Assembly: GCA_028564925.1 (NCBI GenBank)
Contig: CM053031.1
Location: 102,422,031 to 102,486,030 of the forward strand
Direction: 5' to 3'
Source of the DNA: Lithobates sylvaticus
Taxonomy: Eukaryota; Chordata; Amphibia; Anura; Ranidae
Length of the DNA: 64,000 nucleotides
Shown here in pieces: positions 1-10,685 of the stretch; the first letter of the stretch is position 1, and each line of letters starts with the position of its first letter. Under the pieces are notes generated by a model. It ran no database searches, was not told where the DNA came from, and saw only the letters and a program-made list of their open reading frames with translations. Both the position numbers and the translations under genes were made by a program.

Positions 1-1265
1 TGTTCTGTCCCATTATTAGTACTTATTTAATATTGTAATTACTATTGTGATGTATAGAGGAACATAGGGGATGTCAGCTACTCTAAATATAGCACCTGTA
101 AAAAAAGTGCCCCTGAAAATATTTTTGAAATGTTGGCAACTATGCACTTAGGCACTGCCCAAGGGCCACAGGGTCAGTAGGGGGCACCATGAGAGGCTCC
201 TGTGATATTAAAGCGGTATTAAACCTTTCTAACATTACTACTTTTTAGAGGCCCTGGGGGGTAGGTTATGCCATAATGTACAAGTATGCACAGCATATTA
301 GCACATTAGGGTACACTTAAATTGTCAGACTGAGCCCTCCAGTGCTGTGCTGTGATCAATCCGGCAGGGCCCGGGCGCTTCCATCTTCACCCGGTCTTCC
401 TTCCGGGTTCTGTGCCTTCGGTCACTTGCCTTGGCCGTGCTGCGTTGATATCATTCCCACGCATGCTCATGTGCATCCTCTTTCTCTCACCCCCCCCCCC
501 TTTCTCTCTCATCCTCCCTCCCTTACCCCTCACCCCTCTTTCATCCCCTTTCTCTCTCTCATCCTCCATCTCTCTCTTTAATTAAATTTGTTATTAAAAA
601 AAAATTTTGCATTTTTATTTATTTATTTATTGTTTATAAAAGGCCCCACCAAAATCCTCAGCACCAGGCCCACAATGTTCTTAATCTGGCACTGACTACC
701 CCTATTTACTGTTTTCTCTGCTGCTTGATCCAAATCCTATACTGCCTGGATACAGGTACAGTCATGAGCATTCATGGATTTAAGACAAACCTGACAAATG
801 AATTCTGTTCATTTGTGCTGGGTCCTTAATTTCTGATAGTGGCGGCGTACATTTTATTATGGAGTAGAATTTTTTTTCAAGGAGCAGCATCCAAAGCACT
901 AAAAATGTATTAAATCAGACATTAGAAGCATCTTAATTAGCAACATTAAGTATCTTCCACTGCTGAATTTCAATTGGAAGCAATGAGCATGGAAATAAAT
1001 ATATTACTGTCTGAGCTTCAGCGCTAATTGCAAATGCGTTTCATAATTACTTAAATGAAAGCATGACAAACGTATTCATTAATGGGAATAAGATGGGACA
1101 GTTTTTCATAGCCTTTTATGTAAACAGCAAGACACTTCCTTAAGAGAAAAATGTAATCTGTAGTACTCATAATGCCACTCATATATGCATTAGCTTACTT
1201 ATTCCAATATGTTCTCACCCCCACCTTTATCTTAACATCTGTGTATGCTCATTGTAGATCCCCAC
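1..1265. other. Unannotated AT-rich stretch
   Basis: I see no gene here. A pyrimidine-rich CT tract lies at about 478-575 and an ATTT-type simple repeat at about 612-632. Short frames across 342-585 are open only because of the CT tract. The remainder looks like single-copy intergenic or intronic sequence with stops in all frames. Confidence 0.5.
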
Positions 1266-1342
1266 TTAAAGTGGTTCTAAAGTCAGAAGGTTTTTTATCT
1301 TAATGTATTCTATGTATTAAGATATAAAACCTTCTGTGTGTT
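1266..1342 (+). mobile_element. TTAA-flanked MITE fragment (AAGTGGTTNTAAA family)
   Basis: The fragment starts at TTAA (1266-1269) followed by AGTGGTTCTAAAG. It contains a small inverted repeat (AGAAGGTTTTTTATCTTAAT and its near complement) typical of this family's left end. It stops abruptly where the next repeat begins, so only the terminal part survives. Confidence 0.55.
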
Positions 1343-1623
1343 TTGCTAGAAAATTACTCAGAACCCCCAAACATTATTTATAGATATCTATATCTATAGA
1401 TATAAATCTATATGTGTATATATATATATATTTTTTTTTTAGAAAAGACCACAGGGAATAAAATGGCGGTCGTTGCAATTTTTTTATGTCACACAGTATT
1501 TGTGCAGGAATTTTTTAAACGCAATTTTTTTGGAAAAAAAACATTTTCATTAATAATAATAAAAAAAAAAAAACAATAAAACCAGCCCAATATTTTTGTA
1601 TAATGTGAAAGATGATGTCACGC

Positions 1624-2915
1624 CAGAGGCGGATCCGGGGGGGCAACAGGTCAATTGACCCATTGCTGATGGGCTCTGTGAAGGGACACAGACAGAGCCG
1701 CAGCTGCGGGGGATTTTCACCCCTCCTTCTCCTCCTTGAGCCGAGCAGCTGGGAAACAATAGAGGATTATGGTACATGTAGTCCCGGATACCAGCAGGCC
1801 CAGGACGATTCCCTGAGAGTGCACTGCAGCCCCCAACATGCCGAGTGGGAGGAGGGGAGAGGAGAAGAGGAACCATGAGGCTGTTGGGTGGAGGGAGCCA
1901 GAGAGAAAGTTCCAGTCATTCTATTATATATCCCCCAAAGTAAGAAATTAACTCCAGGTGAGGGGGGGGGGGGGCAGGGATGCAGGCTTCCATAGAGGTA
2001 CGGGACTTTATCACTGGCTGCTCCCACCCTGTCCTCCCCTCCCCCTGGCTGCTCCTACCCTGTCCTCCCCTCTACCTGCCTGCGCCTACCCTGTCCTCCC
2101 CTCCCCCTGGCTGCTCCTACCCTGTCCTCCCCTCTACCTGCCTGCTCCTACCCTGTCCTCCCCTCCCCCTGGCTGCTCCTACCCTGTCCTCCCCTCTACC
2201 TGCCTGCTCCTACCCTGTCCTCCCCTTCTCCTGGCTGCTCGCACCCTGTCCTCCCCTCCCCCTGGCTGCGCCCACCCTGTCCTCCCCTCCCCCTGGCTGC
2301 TCCTACCCTGTCCTCCCCTTCACCTGCCTGCTCCTACCCTGTCAACCCCTTCTCCTGGCTGCTCGCACCCTGTCCTCCCCTCCACCTGTCTGCAACCACC
2401 AATACTTTTTCAAGACACTGTGTATTTATATGTGTGTGTGTGTATATACATATGCATTTTATAGTTGGCCCCCCTACTTTTGTCCCTGTCCCCCCCCCAT
2501 GTGCCCCCCTAAATATGAAAGCTGGAGACGCCACTGAATCTGAAGATTTTCTGAATCTAAAAAAGACTTCCATTACTGTGTAGGCATGGACAGCAGAGAG
2601 ATAACATCATCTCTCACTGCCCGCCCTCACTCTGGGACAACAGGGACACTGTCACTGGCCACTGGCAAGTGACAATCCGCATCTGGTGGCAAGTGATACG
2701 CTCAGGGCTCCCACTGATTCTGCATTATGGTGAGTTGAACTATTTCATTTTATATTACAATGTAATAATATAAATAATGTGCTTCAATCATCCTGACACC
2801 ATATTAACCATGGTGTTGCGATGATTGAAGCGCCAACACCAGCCATTCCCCGCCAAATTTCCTGCAAATTTTTTGGCAGTGCCCCTCCTGAGATTAGACT
2901 CTGGATACGCCCCTG
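1624..2915. mobile_element. Non-autonomous hAT transposon with 8-bp target duplication
   Basis: The left end reads CAGAGGCGGATCC and the right end, complemented, CAGGGGCGTATCCAGAG, which is a hAT-style terminal inverted repeat. The flanking octamers are TGTCACGC (1616-1623) and TGTCAGGC (2916-2923), matching at 7 of 8 positions. Removing the element restores the sequence of the uninterrupted relative at 54 kb. There is no transposase-like frame. The interior carries a minisatellite and, at 2536, a second hAT-like terminus (complement CAGTGGCGTCTCCAGC), so an older hAT end may be embedded. Confidence 0.8.
2010..2398. repeat. 31-bp minisatellite with 62-bp higher-order period
   Basis: About 12 tandem units contain CTACCCTGTCCTCCCCT. 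Adjacent units alternate between a CCCCCTGG and a CTACCTGC version, giving a 62-bp dimer. Two overlapping frames of 168 and 185 codons cross the array; they are open only because the unit lacks stops. Confidence 0.85.
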
Positions 2916-3320
2916 TGTCAGGCCAAATAAATAGATACCTAACATGTCACGCTTTAAAATTGCGCACACTCGTGGAATGGCGGCAAACTTCGGTACTTAA
3001 AAATCTCCATAGGCGACGCTTTAAACATTTTTACAGGTTATCAGTTTAAAGTTACAGAGGAGGTCTTAAGCTAGAATTATTGCTCTTGCTCTAACAGTCA
3101 CAGAGATACCTCACATGTGTGGTTTGAACGCCGTACATCTGCAGGCGTGACCTACGTATGCGCTCGCTTCTGCGTGCAAACACGAGGGGACGGGAAGCTT
3201 TAAAAAAAAATTTCAGGCTATCCTGATAAATAAACAGCAGTGTTTACATCTTCCATCACCGGAAGTGACATCATGATGTCACTTCTAGCCTCATAGGGTC
3301 ATATGATCATCTGGTCCATG

Positions 3321-4086
3321 GTTAAACCGCCATCGCCAGGCAATCCGGGGGAAGCACCGGAGGGTGGCTGAAGGGGGGTTGTGCCATCCCACTGTCTGCA
3401 AAAGCAATCAAGTGGCTAAACAGCCGCTACAAGGTCTTTTACTTTGCATTTTCTGGAGGCGCTGGGCAGTGTGGCTCTCTGATGGCGCTGGGCAGTTTTG
3501 CGTTCTCTGGTGGCGCTGGGAAGCGTGGCTCTCTGGTGGCATTGGGCAGTGTGGCTCTCTTTCTGGCTTCCACCCAGCAGTCTCCTCTCTTTCTTTGTCC
3601 TGTAGCACTTACTCCCTCAGGTTTTTCCCAGGTTGCAGTCTCAATCTCTCTCTCTCTCTCGCTCTCTAGATCTCTCTCTACATGTCCCATGATTCTCCCC
3701 TAGTCTCCTTTGAATGGCCTGCCATTGTGGCCAATGGTGAAGGAACAGAGTGTGCAGGAAGATGGGCGCAGAACCTGATGAGAGCAGCTGTCTCTTCACC
3801 CTGACAGGAGAAAGGAGGGGGCGAGCGGGGGAAACCTCCAACAGCCCCCCCAATGTGTGGCACCCAGGGTGGACCCCGTCCCCTAACCCCCCTGTCCCCC
3901 CCCCCACCGCTACACCACTGTTGAAACCTTTGCTATGAATGTACGGTATCTTGTTTTCTACCTTTTCTGTTAAATGTATCTTTGGGAGCGTGTGACCACT
4001 AAAAGGGGGGGGGGGGGTATTATTACTGCCACTGGCCACCAAGGAGGGGTTAATAATACTGTCATTGACCACTTAAGTTTTGTAAG
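3321..4086. repeat. Minisatellite, CT microsatellite and a hAT terminus
   Basis: About four units of roughly 27 bp built on GGCGCTGGGCAGTGTGGC lie at 3449-3565. A TCTC tract follows at about 3637-3680. The stretch ending GCTACACCACTG at 3919 complements to CAGTGGTGTAGC, a common hAT terminus, preceded by a C-rich tract. I did not find its partner end. No coding evidence. Confidence 0.5.
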
Positions 4087-4512
4087 TTAAAGTGGTTGTA
4101 AACCCTTCCATATACACATTGAAGTGACTGGCCTCAGGTGATGCAATCTTCTCTTTCTACATCCATTTGTCCAAGTGCTGAGTTTATAAAGCTTATATGA
4201 GAGTTCAGAATAAAGAGGGCTGAGAACTGAAGTTACACTCTGCAGAGCTCAGTGATTGGAGGGAAGAGACACACCCCCCCCTCCACACAGCTCACAGGAA
4301 GAGAGCTGAAGCTGTCAATCAGATGGAGCTCCCTCCCCAGTCACCTTTTTTCTCTTGGTGTCAGGAAAACTTGTCAGATGTGATTAATGGTAATAGCAGA
4401 GGAAAGGAGCAGCAGACAGAGATGACACTTAGTGCTCTTAATTGAGACAAGTACACAATATAGAGAGATATGCTTTGTTCATATTTCATGTCTGAGGTTT
4501 ACAACCACTTCA
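4087..4512. mobile_element. TTAA-flanked MITE
   Basis: It begins TTAA-AGTGGTTGTAAACCC (TTAA at 4087-4090) and ends GGTTTACAACCACT-TCA near 4512, where the right TTAA has probably mutated. The ends are inverted repeats of the AAGTGGTTGTAAACC family. No coding capacity. A piggyBac-type origin is inferred from the TTAA target alone. Confidence 0.75.
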
Positions 4513-4836
4513 GTATGGGATTGCTAGAACCCCTGTCAGATTTTCGTTGTTATATAAAAGAGAACAAATTGTCCAAATATAAATCTTGTCTGCACTACAG
4601 AAAAGAATAAAAACAAAAAATAATTGAAAAAAACAAGGAGGAAACATCTCTGACTTGGAAGGACTAATTTGATAGGGTAATGATATCTGAAGCTTCATGT
4701 GTCCTCCCAAGGATTCCAAAATCCCCCAACGAGAAAGAAAGAAAAATAAATTGTACATGTACCCCAAACGTACAAAACTAAGCTGAAAATAGTAGCAAAA
4801 GCCTTAGTTACATCTGTAGGAGTGTATCTGTAAGTT
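4513..4836. other. Unannotated A-rich spacer
   Basis: Nothing recognisable. A short minus-strand frame (4510-4767) has no family motif and looks like chance. Confidence 0.4.
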
Positions 4837-5068
4837 CAGATGGGCGATTAGTACACCCTGCGATTTTAAGTGGCAGGAATTGGCAAACTCCTGCATCTGG
4901 AATGACCGTTGTTTGTGAATATAGCTGCAGTGGATGTACTTTGTGTGCATTCAGCCACAGTCACTGCAGCTATTTGCACACACCTATCATTCCAGATGCA
5001 GGAATTTGCAGATTGCTGCCACTGGAAATTGCAGGACGTACTAATCCCCTGTCTGAATATAGCCTAAA
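4837..5068. mobile_element. Foldback MITE
   Basis: The two halves are long imperfect inverted repeats: GATTAGTAC, CCTGCATCTGGAATGA and AGCTGCAGTG on the left recur complemented on the right in mirrored order. The whole stretch can fold into one hairpin of about 100-bp arms. It has no frame and no clear target duplication. Confidence 0.7.
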
Positions 5069-5690
5069 GCCAGTTAGGAGCACGGTAGTGATAGCAGTGG
5101 GTGGTACTCACGCAGTCAGGTTCTCAAACGGCGCTGATGCAGAGCACTGAGAGATCACTCTGGATGACAATCTCCTGAGTCCCGGATCTTCCTGTACATC
5201 CCCCCCCTGCCCCCGCCCGGTCAATACGATCGCTTCTCCTATCGGCCAATCACGCTCCTCCTGCTTCCTGGTTGGCCGGGAGGAGAAGCACGAAGACAAT
5301 AGCGATTATTAATTTGCTAGAATCACACAACTGGGTGGGCTCACTGCCCACCCTTTTTTAAAGCCAATTAGAGCTTCGGACTCTAATCATGTGCTTTAAA
5401 ATAAAAAAAACCCCATTGCAATCCATGCGTCCGGCACCCTGCATGTAGATTAGGGGCCGGGCACATGGATTAAGGGGCTGGCGTCCCATATATCATCCTC
5501 TCAGTAATGCTTGGGACGTGTACAGCAGTTTGCACTGTTGTTTCCACCACATATACCACATATACTGATACTTGCATGGAACCTGTGGCCTGGATTAGAC
5601 TGAAAATTCCCAGGGAACCCTTGTGCTTGTGGATCAGATCTTAGTGTCTACTTATGGTCTTGTTGCTAAGTGACATGCTTCAGGTTCAAA
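5069..5690. other. Unannotated stretch
   Basis: Moderately GC-rich at 5100-5300, containing CGATCGCTTCTCCTATCGGCC; otherwise ordinary. It may be an unrecognised repeat. No coding evidence. Confidence 0.35.
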
Positions 5691-5694
5691 CCCC

Positions 5695-6302
5695 TTCTTA
5701 GACTCTGTTCACACTTATTCAAGTGTGACTGTGTGCATGCAATTTCGCATTTCACCTTTAGCACAGAAAATTCCACAAGAGAACAAACCTCCCAACATTT
5801 TGAGATGGGAATGAGGGACACCTACTAGCAAACATATGTAGGCATAGGACACGCCCCCTGCCACACCCTCTTAAAGGAGAATTAACCAAAACAAAAAGGG
5901 CAATTAAATCTACAAGGGCTTTTTTTTACCACTACTATTCCTTTATTTTGGCTTTTAAAATTTACAAATGCACCAATTTAGAATTTGGATGAAAGGTTTA
6001 GCACTGGGAAACCCTTTTTGAAAGATAAAAAGTGCATTTTATATACAACTATATAGATCAGACCAAAATGAGGAAGAAAGAGGGACAGAAGGACATTGCT
6101 TCAAATCAGTGGCAGTCCCTCGAAATCAGGGACAGTTGGGAGCTATTTTAAATTATGCTTGCTGTTACAATGCATTTTGGCAAGCGCAAAAGCAAGGTGA
6201 GTTGGGGTGCTATTAGAAATGAATCGCAATGCCGCGCCTACAAAAGGGACGCACATTTTTTGTGTGCATTCCCATAGGACACAAATGTAAACCTAGCCTT
6301 AG
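5695..6302. mobile_element. Degraded inverted-repeat MITE interrupted by another MITE
   Basis: The left end (TTAGACTCTGTTCACACT) and right end (GTAAACCTAGCCTTAG, complement CTAAGGCTAGGTTTAC) resemble the GGCTGNTTTCACAC-type ends seen elsewhere in the window. The centre (about 5785-6148) is a different element. Outer boundaries are approximate. Confidence 0.4.
5785..6148. mobile_element. MITE with CTCCCAACTGTCCCT-type ends, intact copy
   Basis: It starts CCTCCCAACATTTTGAGATG and ends AGGGACAGTTGGGAGC, giving inverted termini. It is collinear with the interrupted copy at 11205-12910: both share CCTTTAT..TGGCTTTT.AAAATT, AAAGGTTTAG and AAAGAGGGACAGAAGGA in the same order. It serves as the uninterrupted reference that reveals the insertions in the other copy. 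Confidence 0.65.
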
Positions 6303-6963
6303 CCTCAATTACACATTACTCTTGTATCTCTCTACCAGGGGGACTAGCTGCAAACTACATTTATGGCCCATAATAAAAACACATTTTAGCTGAATTATGC
6401 ATACAGTATATAGCAAAAACACCTGTCAGACTTACCATAAAATATTAAAATATAAGATAAAACATATGCTAATTGATCACTATAACACTGGCAATTGTCT
6501 GTTATAGGGCTTCGAATAAAAAAAAACTGAAATGACCCCACATAGCCACTAGATGGAGAAATACACTTATAACATAAAGGACCGTTAGCTACTGGCAGTG
6601 TAGCAAAGAAATTATACTTGTAACAATAAAAGGCAAACTAAAAATGGAAGACACATGGGATATGAATATATGGGAGAAATATGTATAAAATAAGTACATA
6701 TTGACAATATTTTAACCATTTGGGATAGTTACATATTGCAACAAGAATACTTTTGGGTTATCTCTTCACTCCTGTTCACAATACAGCTACCTTGTTTTTT
6801 CTGGATTTAGAATGGCTTCATGAGGGTGGACAAGTTTTATCCAAGCACCACTTAAAAAAACAACGGGTGCTGATTCATACCCACCCAACAAGTTGCCACC
6901 ACCCAAAATGATTTAAAAATATGTCAAAAAGTCAATGCTGTCCTCTCAGGAAGAATTGTATTC
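6303..6963. other. Unannotated AT-rich stretch
   Basis: No gene, no inverted termini and no tandem repeat that I can see. It could be unique sequence. Confidence 0.4.
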
Positions 6964-6966
6964 TTA

Positions 6967-8153
6967 TGCCACGTACACACGATCAGACTTTTCGGCTGGA
7001 CTATCCGACGGACAATCCACCGGACTTTCCAGCGGAGGTCCGCCGGACTTTCCGAACGTGCGGACTTGCCCACACACGCCCGGACAATCCGCTGGAGTTT
7101 TGGCGGAGGTCCACCGGACTTTTACACGGAGTAAAGTCAGTTCATTTAGAACTGACTCCAGGTAGACAGGATTAGCGAAAGAAGTCAATGCCACCGCCGC
7201 CTCGATCGGCGAGATTGACACCTCGCTAGCCCCGTCGCCTGGTATGGATTTAAAGGGGAATCCCTACACTGAAAAAAGAAGAAGAAGCAGAATCAGAAGG
7301 CGGCGGCAAGAAGAAGAAGAAGAACCAAAGAGCGGGACAAGTCCCCCGAAGTCGGAACAAGACCCCCGGACAGCAGCGGCGACGAAGGAGAAAGCCGGGC
7401 TCCTCCGCTAGTAAAAGAGCTAGCAGAAGATAGCGGAGGAGTCCGGAGAGAAGACCCCCCAAGACGGAAGAAGACCCCCGGAGCTGACTAATAAAGTATT
7501 TTAAAAACTTGTGTTGTGTTTTTTTATTTACACTTTTTTCACCAGGTGAATGGGTAGGGGTACATCATACAGGGTGGGGGCCGGGATCTGGGGGCCCCCT
7601 TATTGAAAGGGGCTCCCGGATTCCGATAAGCTCCCACCCGCAGACCCCGACAACCAACGGCCAGGGTTGTCGGGAAGAGGCCCTTGTCCTCATCAACATG
7701 GGGAAAAGGTGCTTTGGGGTGGGGGGCCACAGGGCCCCCTTTCCCCAAAGCATCCCCCCATGTTGAGGGCACGCGGCCTGGTACGGCTCAGGAGGGGGGG
7801 ACGCCCCCTCGTTCCCACCCCCTTTCCTGACTGGCTGGGCTGCGTGCTCAGATAAGGGTCTGATATGGATTCGGGGGGGATCCCCACACCGTTTTTTCGG
7901 CGTAGGGATTCCCCTTAAAATCCATACCAGGTGACAGGGCTAGCAAGGTGTCAATCTCGCCGATCGAGGCGGCGACATTGACTTCCTTCGCTAGTCCCAT
8001 CTACCTGGAGTCACGTTATAAATGAACGGACTTTACTCCATGTGTCGGCAAGTCCCTTCAGACCACGGACTAGCCCACACACGGTCGGATTGTCCGGCGG
8101 ACTCTAGTCCGGCGGACAAATCCGCCAGATAGTCCGATTGTGTGTACGGGGCA
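6967..8153. mobile_element. Long palindromic Harbinger-like MITE with TTA target duplication
   Basis: The ends TGCCACGTACACACGATC and, complemented, TGCCCCGTACACACAATC are flanked by TTA on both sides (6964-6966 and 8154-8156), fitting the 3-bp TWA target of PIF/Harbinger elements. Each arm runs for over 250 bp and includes GCCTCGATCGGCGAGATTGA and CCTGGTATGGATTTAAAGG, mirrored on the other side. The centre has a purine-rich AGAAG block (7268-7325) and an AATAAAG. There is no transposase. The same terminal family occurs at 24417 and 52495. Confidence 0.75.
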
Positions 8154-8183
8154 TTACTGTAGATGATTGTAGGGAACTGAGTA

Positions 8184-8610
8184 CAGGCAGTCGCCGAGAT
8201 ACATCCGACTTACGTATGACTCATACATACAGTTGGAGGGAGACAACAGGAAGTGAGAGTAAATCTCCCCCTAGGAAGGGAAATTCATTCCTGTAAGAGT
8301 TATCATGGGAAGAAGATGTCTCCACTGATGCTTTATCACCAATCCTTGTTTCCACGACAAACCCAAAATTTTCAAAATCCAATTGTCATTGGGACAGAAA
8401 GTGAGGTGAAATCTTCTGATCAGGGGCACAGACAGCAAAACAAACGTGACAGGGGTGTTAACCCCTCGCTATGCTATCCAAAAAAAAATTTAATATTTTT
8501 TTTGGCTGGAGTTACACATTTAAAAAATTTACCTGTTCTAACTTACATACAAATTCAACTTAAGAACAAACCTGGAGAACCGATCTTGTTTGTAACCCGG
8601 TGACTGCCAG
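8184..8610. mobile_element. TA-flanked MITE with GTTACAAAC termini
   Basis: The left end CAGGCAGTCGCCGAGATAC and complemented right end CTGGCAGTCACCGGGTTAC are inverted repeats flanked by TA (8182-8183 and 8611-8612). It is about 80% similar by eye to 25881-26310 along its full length, e.g. GGAGGGAGACAACAGGAAGT. The TA target suggests a Tc1/mariner-type mobiliser. The frame at 8253-8603 shows no protein family. Confidence 0.75.
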
Positions 8611-8649
8611 TACCATCCTCAGAAATTCCTTGACAAGTGATACACTACT

Positions 8650-9026
8650 GATGCTATAGGAGTCTTGTGTTTCTTTTGTTTAAAAATAACAAACATGTTA
8701 TACTTACCTGCCCTGTGTAGTAGATTTGCACAGAGCAGCCCCGATCCTCCTCCCCACCGGCACTCCTGTCCCCTCCTTCCTGCCAAGTGCCCCCACAGCA
8801 AGCAACTTGCTATGGGGGCCCGCCTCCTCTTTCTCCTCATTGACTCACTGACTATGATTTACAGCAGCTGGAGCCAATGGTGTCTCAACCAATCAGGAGG
8901 GACAGTCCTGGTCTACCGAGGCTCTCGTGCAACATCGCTGGATCGAGATGGGGCTCAGGTAAGTGTTAGGGGGGCTGAGTGGGGATGCTGCACACAGAAG
9001 GCTTTCTGCCTTTAGAACCACTTTAA
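8650..9026. mobile_element. TTAA-flanked MITE
   Basis: The right end reads GCAGAAAGCC-type sequence complemented, then TTTAGAACCACT-TTAA (TTAA at 9023-9026). The left part (ATAACAAACATGTTATACTT) matches the complemented right end of the element at 9325-10685. It carries outward-facing splice-donor consensus sequences at 8702-8710 (minus) and 8956-8964 (plus). The left boundary is diverged. Confidence 0.65.
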
Positions 9027-9324
9027 CCACTTCCAGCCATATAGCAAAATGACGGAAGCAAAGTGATTATTATTATACACATTACTGTGCACCACACGCC
9101 CCCCCCCCCCCCCCCCCCAAAAAAAAAAAAAACATAGAGAACCTGTCACCAGGGATCTGTCACACAGCTCATCTGGATCTGTCTGGATTTGTCACACAGT
9201 CCATCTGGATCTGTCACACAGTCCATCTGGATCTGTCACACAGTCCATCTGGATCTGTCACAAGGTCAATGCTGAGTATATATTAGTGGTGGAAATGAAT
9301 GAATTAAAGAATCACAAATTTACT
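9023..9324 (+). repeat. TTAACCACTTCC-type element fragment with 22-bp tandem repeat
   Basis: It begins at the same TTAA that ends the previous element and continues CCACTTCCAGCCATATAGC. Within it about four units of CACAGTCCATCTGGATCTGT lie at 9170-9265, after C- and A-homopolymer runs (9100-9132). The right end is not recognisable. Confidence 0.5.
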
Positions 9325-9710
9325 TTAAAGGGGTTGTAAACCGTCATGTTTTTTCACCTTAATGCATCCTATGAATTAAGGTGAAAAAACACCTGGCAGT
9401 CACCGGCCCCCCAGCCCCCCGTTTTACTTACCTGAGCCTCTTTATCTCTTTTGTGGGGATGCGCTGTCCCTCTCTTAATGGGGTCCCGGCTCTTGATTAG
9501 ATAGATTGATAGCAGCGCAGACATTGGCTCTCGCTGCTGTCAATCAAATACAATGACGCAGGAGCCGGGGGCGGGCCCGAGTCCAGCATTTGTGTCTGTG
9601 GATGTAAATGCTGGACTCGGGAGCGTGCCCGCAAGGTAACCCCCTCGGGAGATAACCCCCTTCTCCTAGGGGGTTATCTGATGCGGGAGGAGCCGCAAGA
9701 GCCACCAGGG

Positions 9711-10564
9711 CATGGGCGTCCGCAGAACTTTATTCAGGGGGGTATAATTTTATGGACAACCATGCTCGGCCCCTTGGTCATAACAGATCATGTATTGCTA
9801 AACATTGCAAATACATTGCAAATTTGCAATATAAAAAGGATGTACATTCTCTATGCTATATTTATATGGACTGGTACGCACGCCTGGCCTAAGCAAATTC
9901 CAATACAATGTGGAGCTGAATATGATCTCTTTTCTCTTATATAACACATATACCTTTAAAGCATAGAGAATGTACATCTTTTTATTGCAATACATCTATT
10001 ATGGCCATATTTTGACCTTGATGAAAACAGCTATATAATCTGTATAGCTGTTTTCATCAAGATCAAAATATGGCCACAATAGATGTATTGCAATACAAAA
10101 AGATGTACATTCTCTAGCTTATAAAAATCCTCCTAACTGGCTGCTATTACCTGTGGTTCCTCGAGGTTCTTATGTTGCCTAGGCACTGGCACTGCACCAT
10201 ATCACTGGGCGGCTCGGCCACTGACTGCACTTGAGTGGGCGGATCTTTACACACTACACACACAGGCAGGCAGAGGACAGTGTCAGTGTCAGGAGTGGAC
10301 AGAGGCTGACTGCACTTAAGTCACTGAGTGGGTGAATCTACACACTAGGCAGGCGGCCAATCACTGAAGAGGAGCGTGGAACGGCCGAACTACCGAGCGG
10401 AGGACAGTGTCAGTGTCACTGTCAGGATAGCCAGCAGAGTAGTGGAGCTAGAAAAAAGTCTGCCGCGCCACATCAACACACAGTACAACTGCAACACCAA
10501 CACAATCTTGATGATTCCAGGGGGGGCAATCACCCCCCCTCGCCCCTACTTGCGGACGCCCATG
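9711..10564. mobile_element. Non-autonomous hAT (CATGGGCGTCCGCAG family)
   Basis: Ends CATGGGCGTCCGCAG and complemented CATGGGCGTCCGCAAG, flanked by CACCAGGG (9703-9710) and CGCCGGGG (10565-10572). The two octamers differ only by G/A transitions at CpG-type positions, as expected for an ageing 8-bp target duplication. It is in the same terminal family as the 3.2 kb element at 55977-59197. No transposase; the interior holds a large palindrome. Confidence 0.8.
9964..10116. repeat. Near-perfect palindrome, 72-bp arms
   Basis: The left arm 9964-10035 and right arm 10043-10116 are almost exactly complementary around a 7-base loop (core ATGAAAACAGCTATA / TATAGCTGTTTTCAT). A further partial arm-like segment (GGATGTACATTCTCTATGC) lies at about 9838-9857. 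It would form a strong cruciform or hairpin RNA. Confidence 0.85.
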
Positions 10565-10685
10565 CGCCGGGGGAACCCAGAAGAGGATTTTCGGGGCCAC
10601 TCTGTCCAAAACGAGCTACACAGTGGAGGTAAGTATGATATGTTTGTTATTTTTTTTAAAAAACAATCCTTTACAATCACTCTAA

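Larger units (their letters stand above)
1343..3320 (+). repeat. TTAA-type repeat copy split by a hAT insertion
   Basis: The two halves (1343-1623 and about 2916-3320) match, in order, consecutive parts of the copy at 54015-54500. Shared landmarks are TTTTGCTAGAAAAT, ATGGCGGYCRTTGCAA, GTCACGCTTTAAAA and CATAGGCGACGCTTTAAA. In the 54 kb copy the two halves are contiguous, which shows that 1624-2915 was inserted later. No TTAA end is visible in this copy; the family assignment rests on the 53954 copy, which begins TTAACCACTTCCCATCC. Confidence 0.7.
9325..10685. mobile_element. TTAA-flanked MITE split by a hAT insertion
   Basis: It starts TTAA-AGGGGTTGTAAACCG (TTAA 9325-9328) and ends TTACAATCACT-CTAA near 10685. 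Outward splice-donor matches lie at 9426-9434 (minus) and about 10627 (plus, GAGGTAAGTATG). The block 9711-10564 is a later hAT insertion, shown by its target duplication. Confidence 0.7.

Noticed and set aside
1958-2537. Proline/leucine-rich frames of 168 and 185 codons
   Set aside because: Products of the 31-bp minisatellite inside a hAT element.
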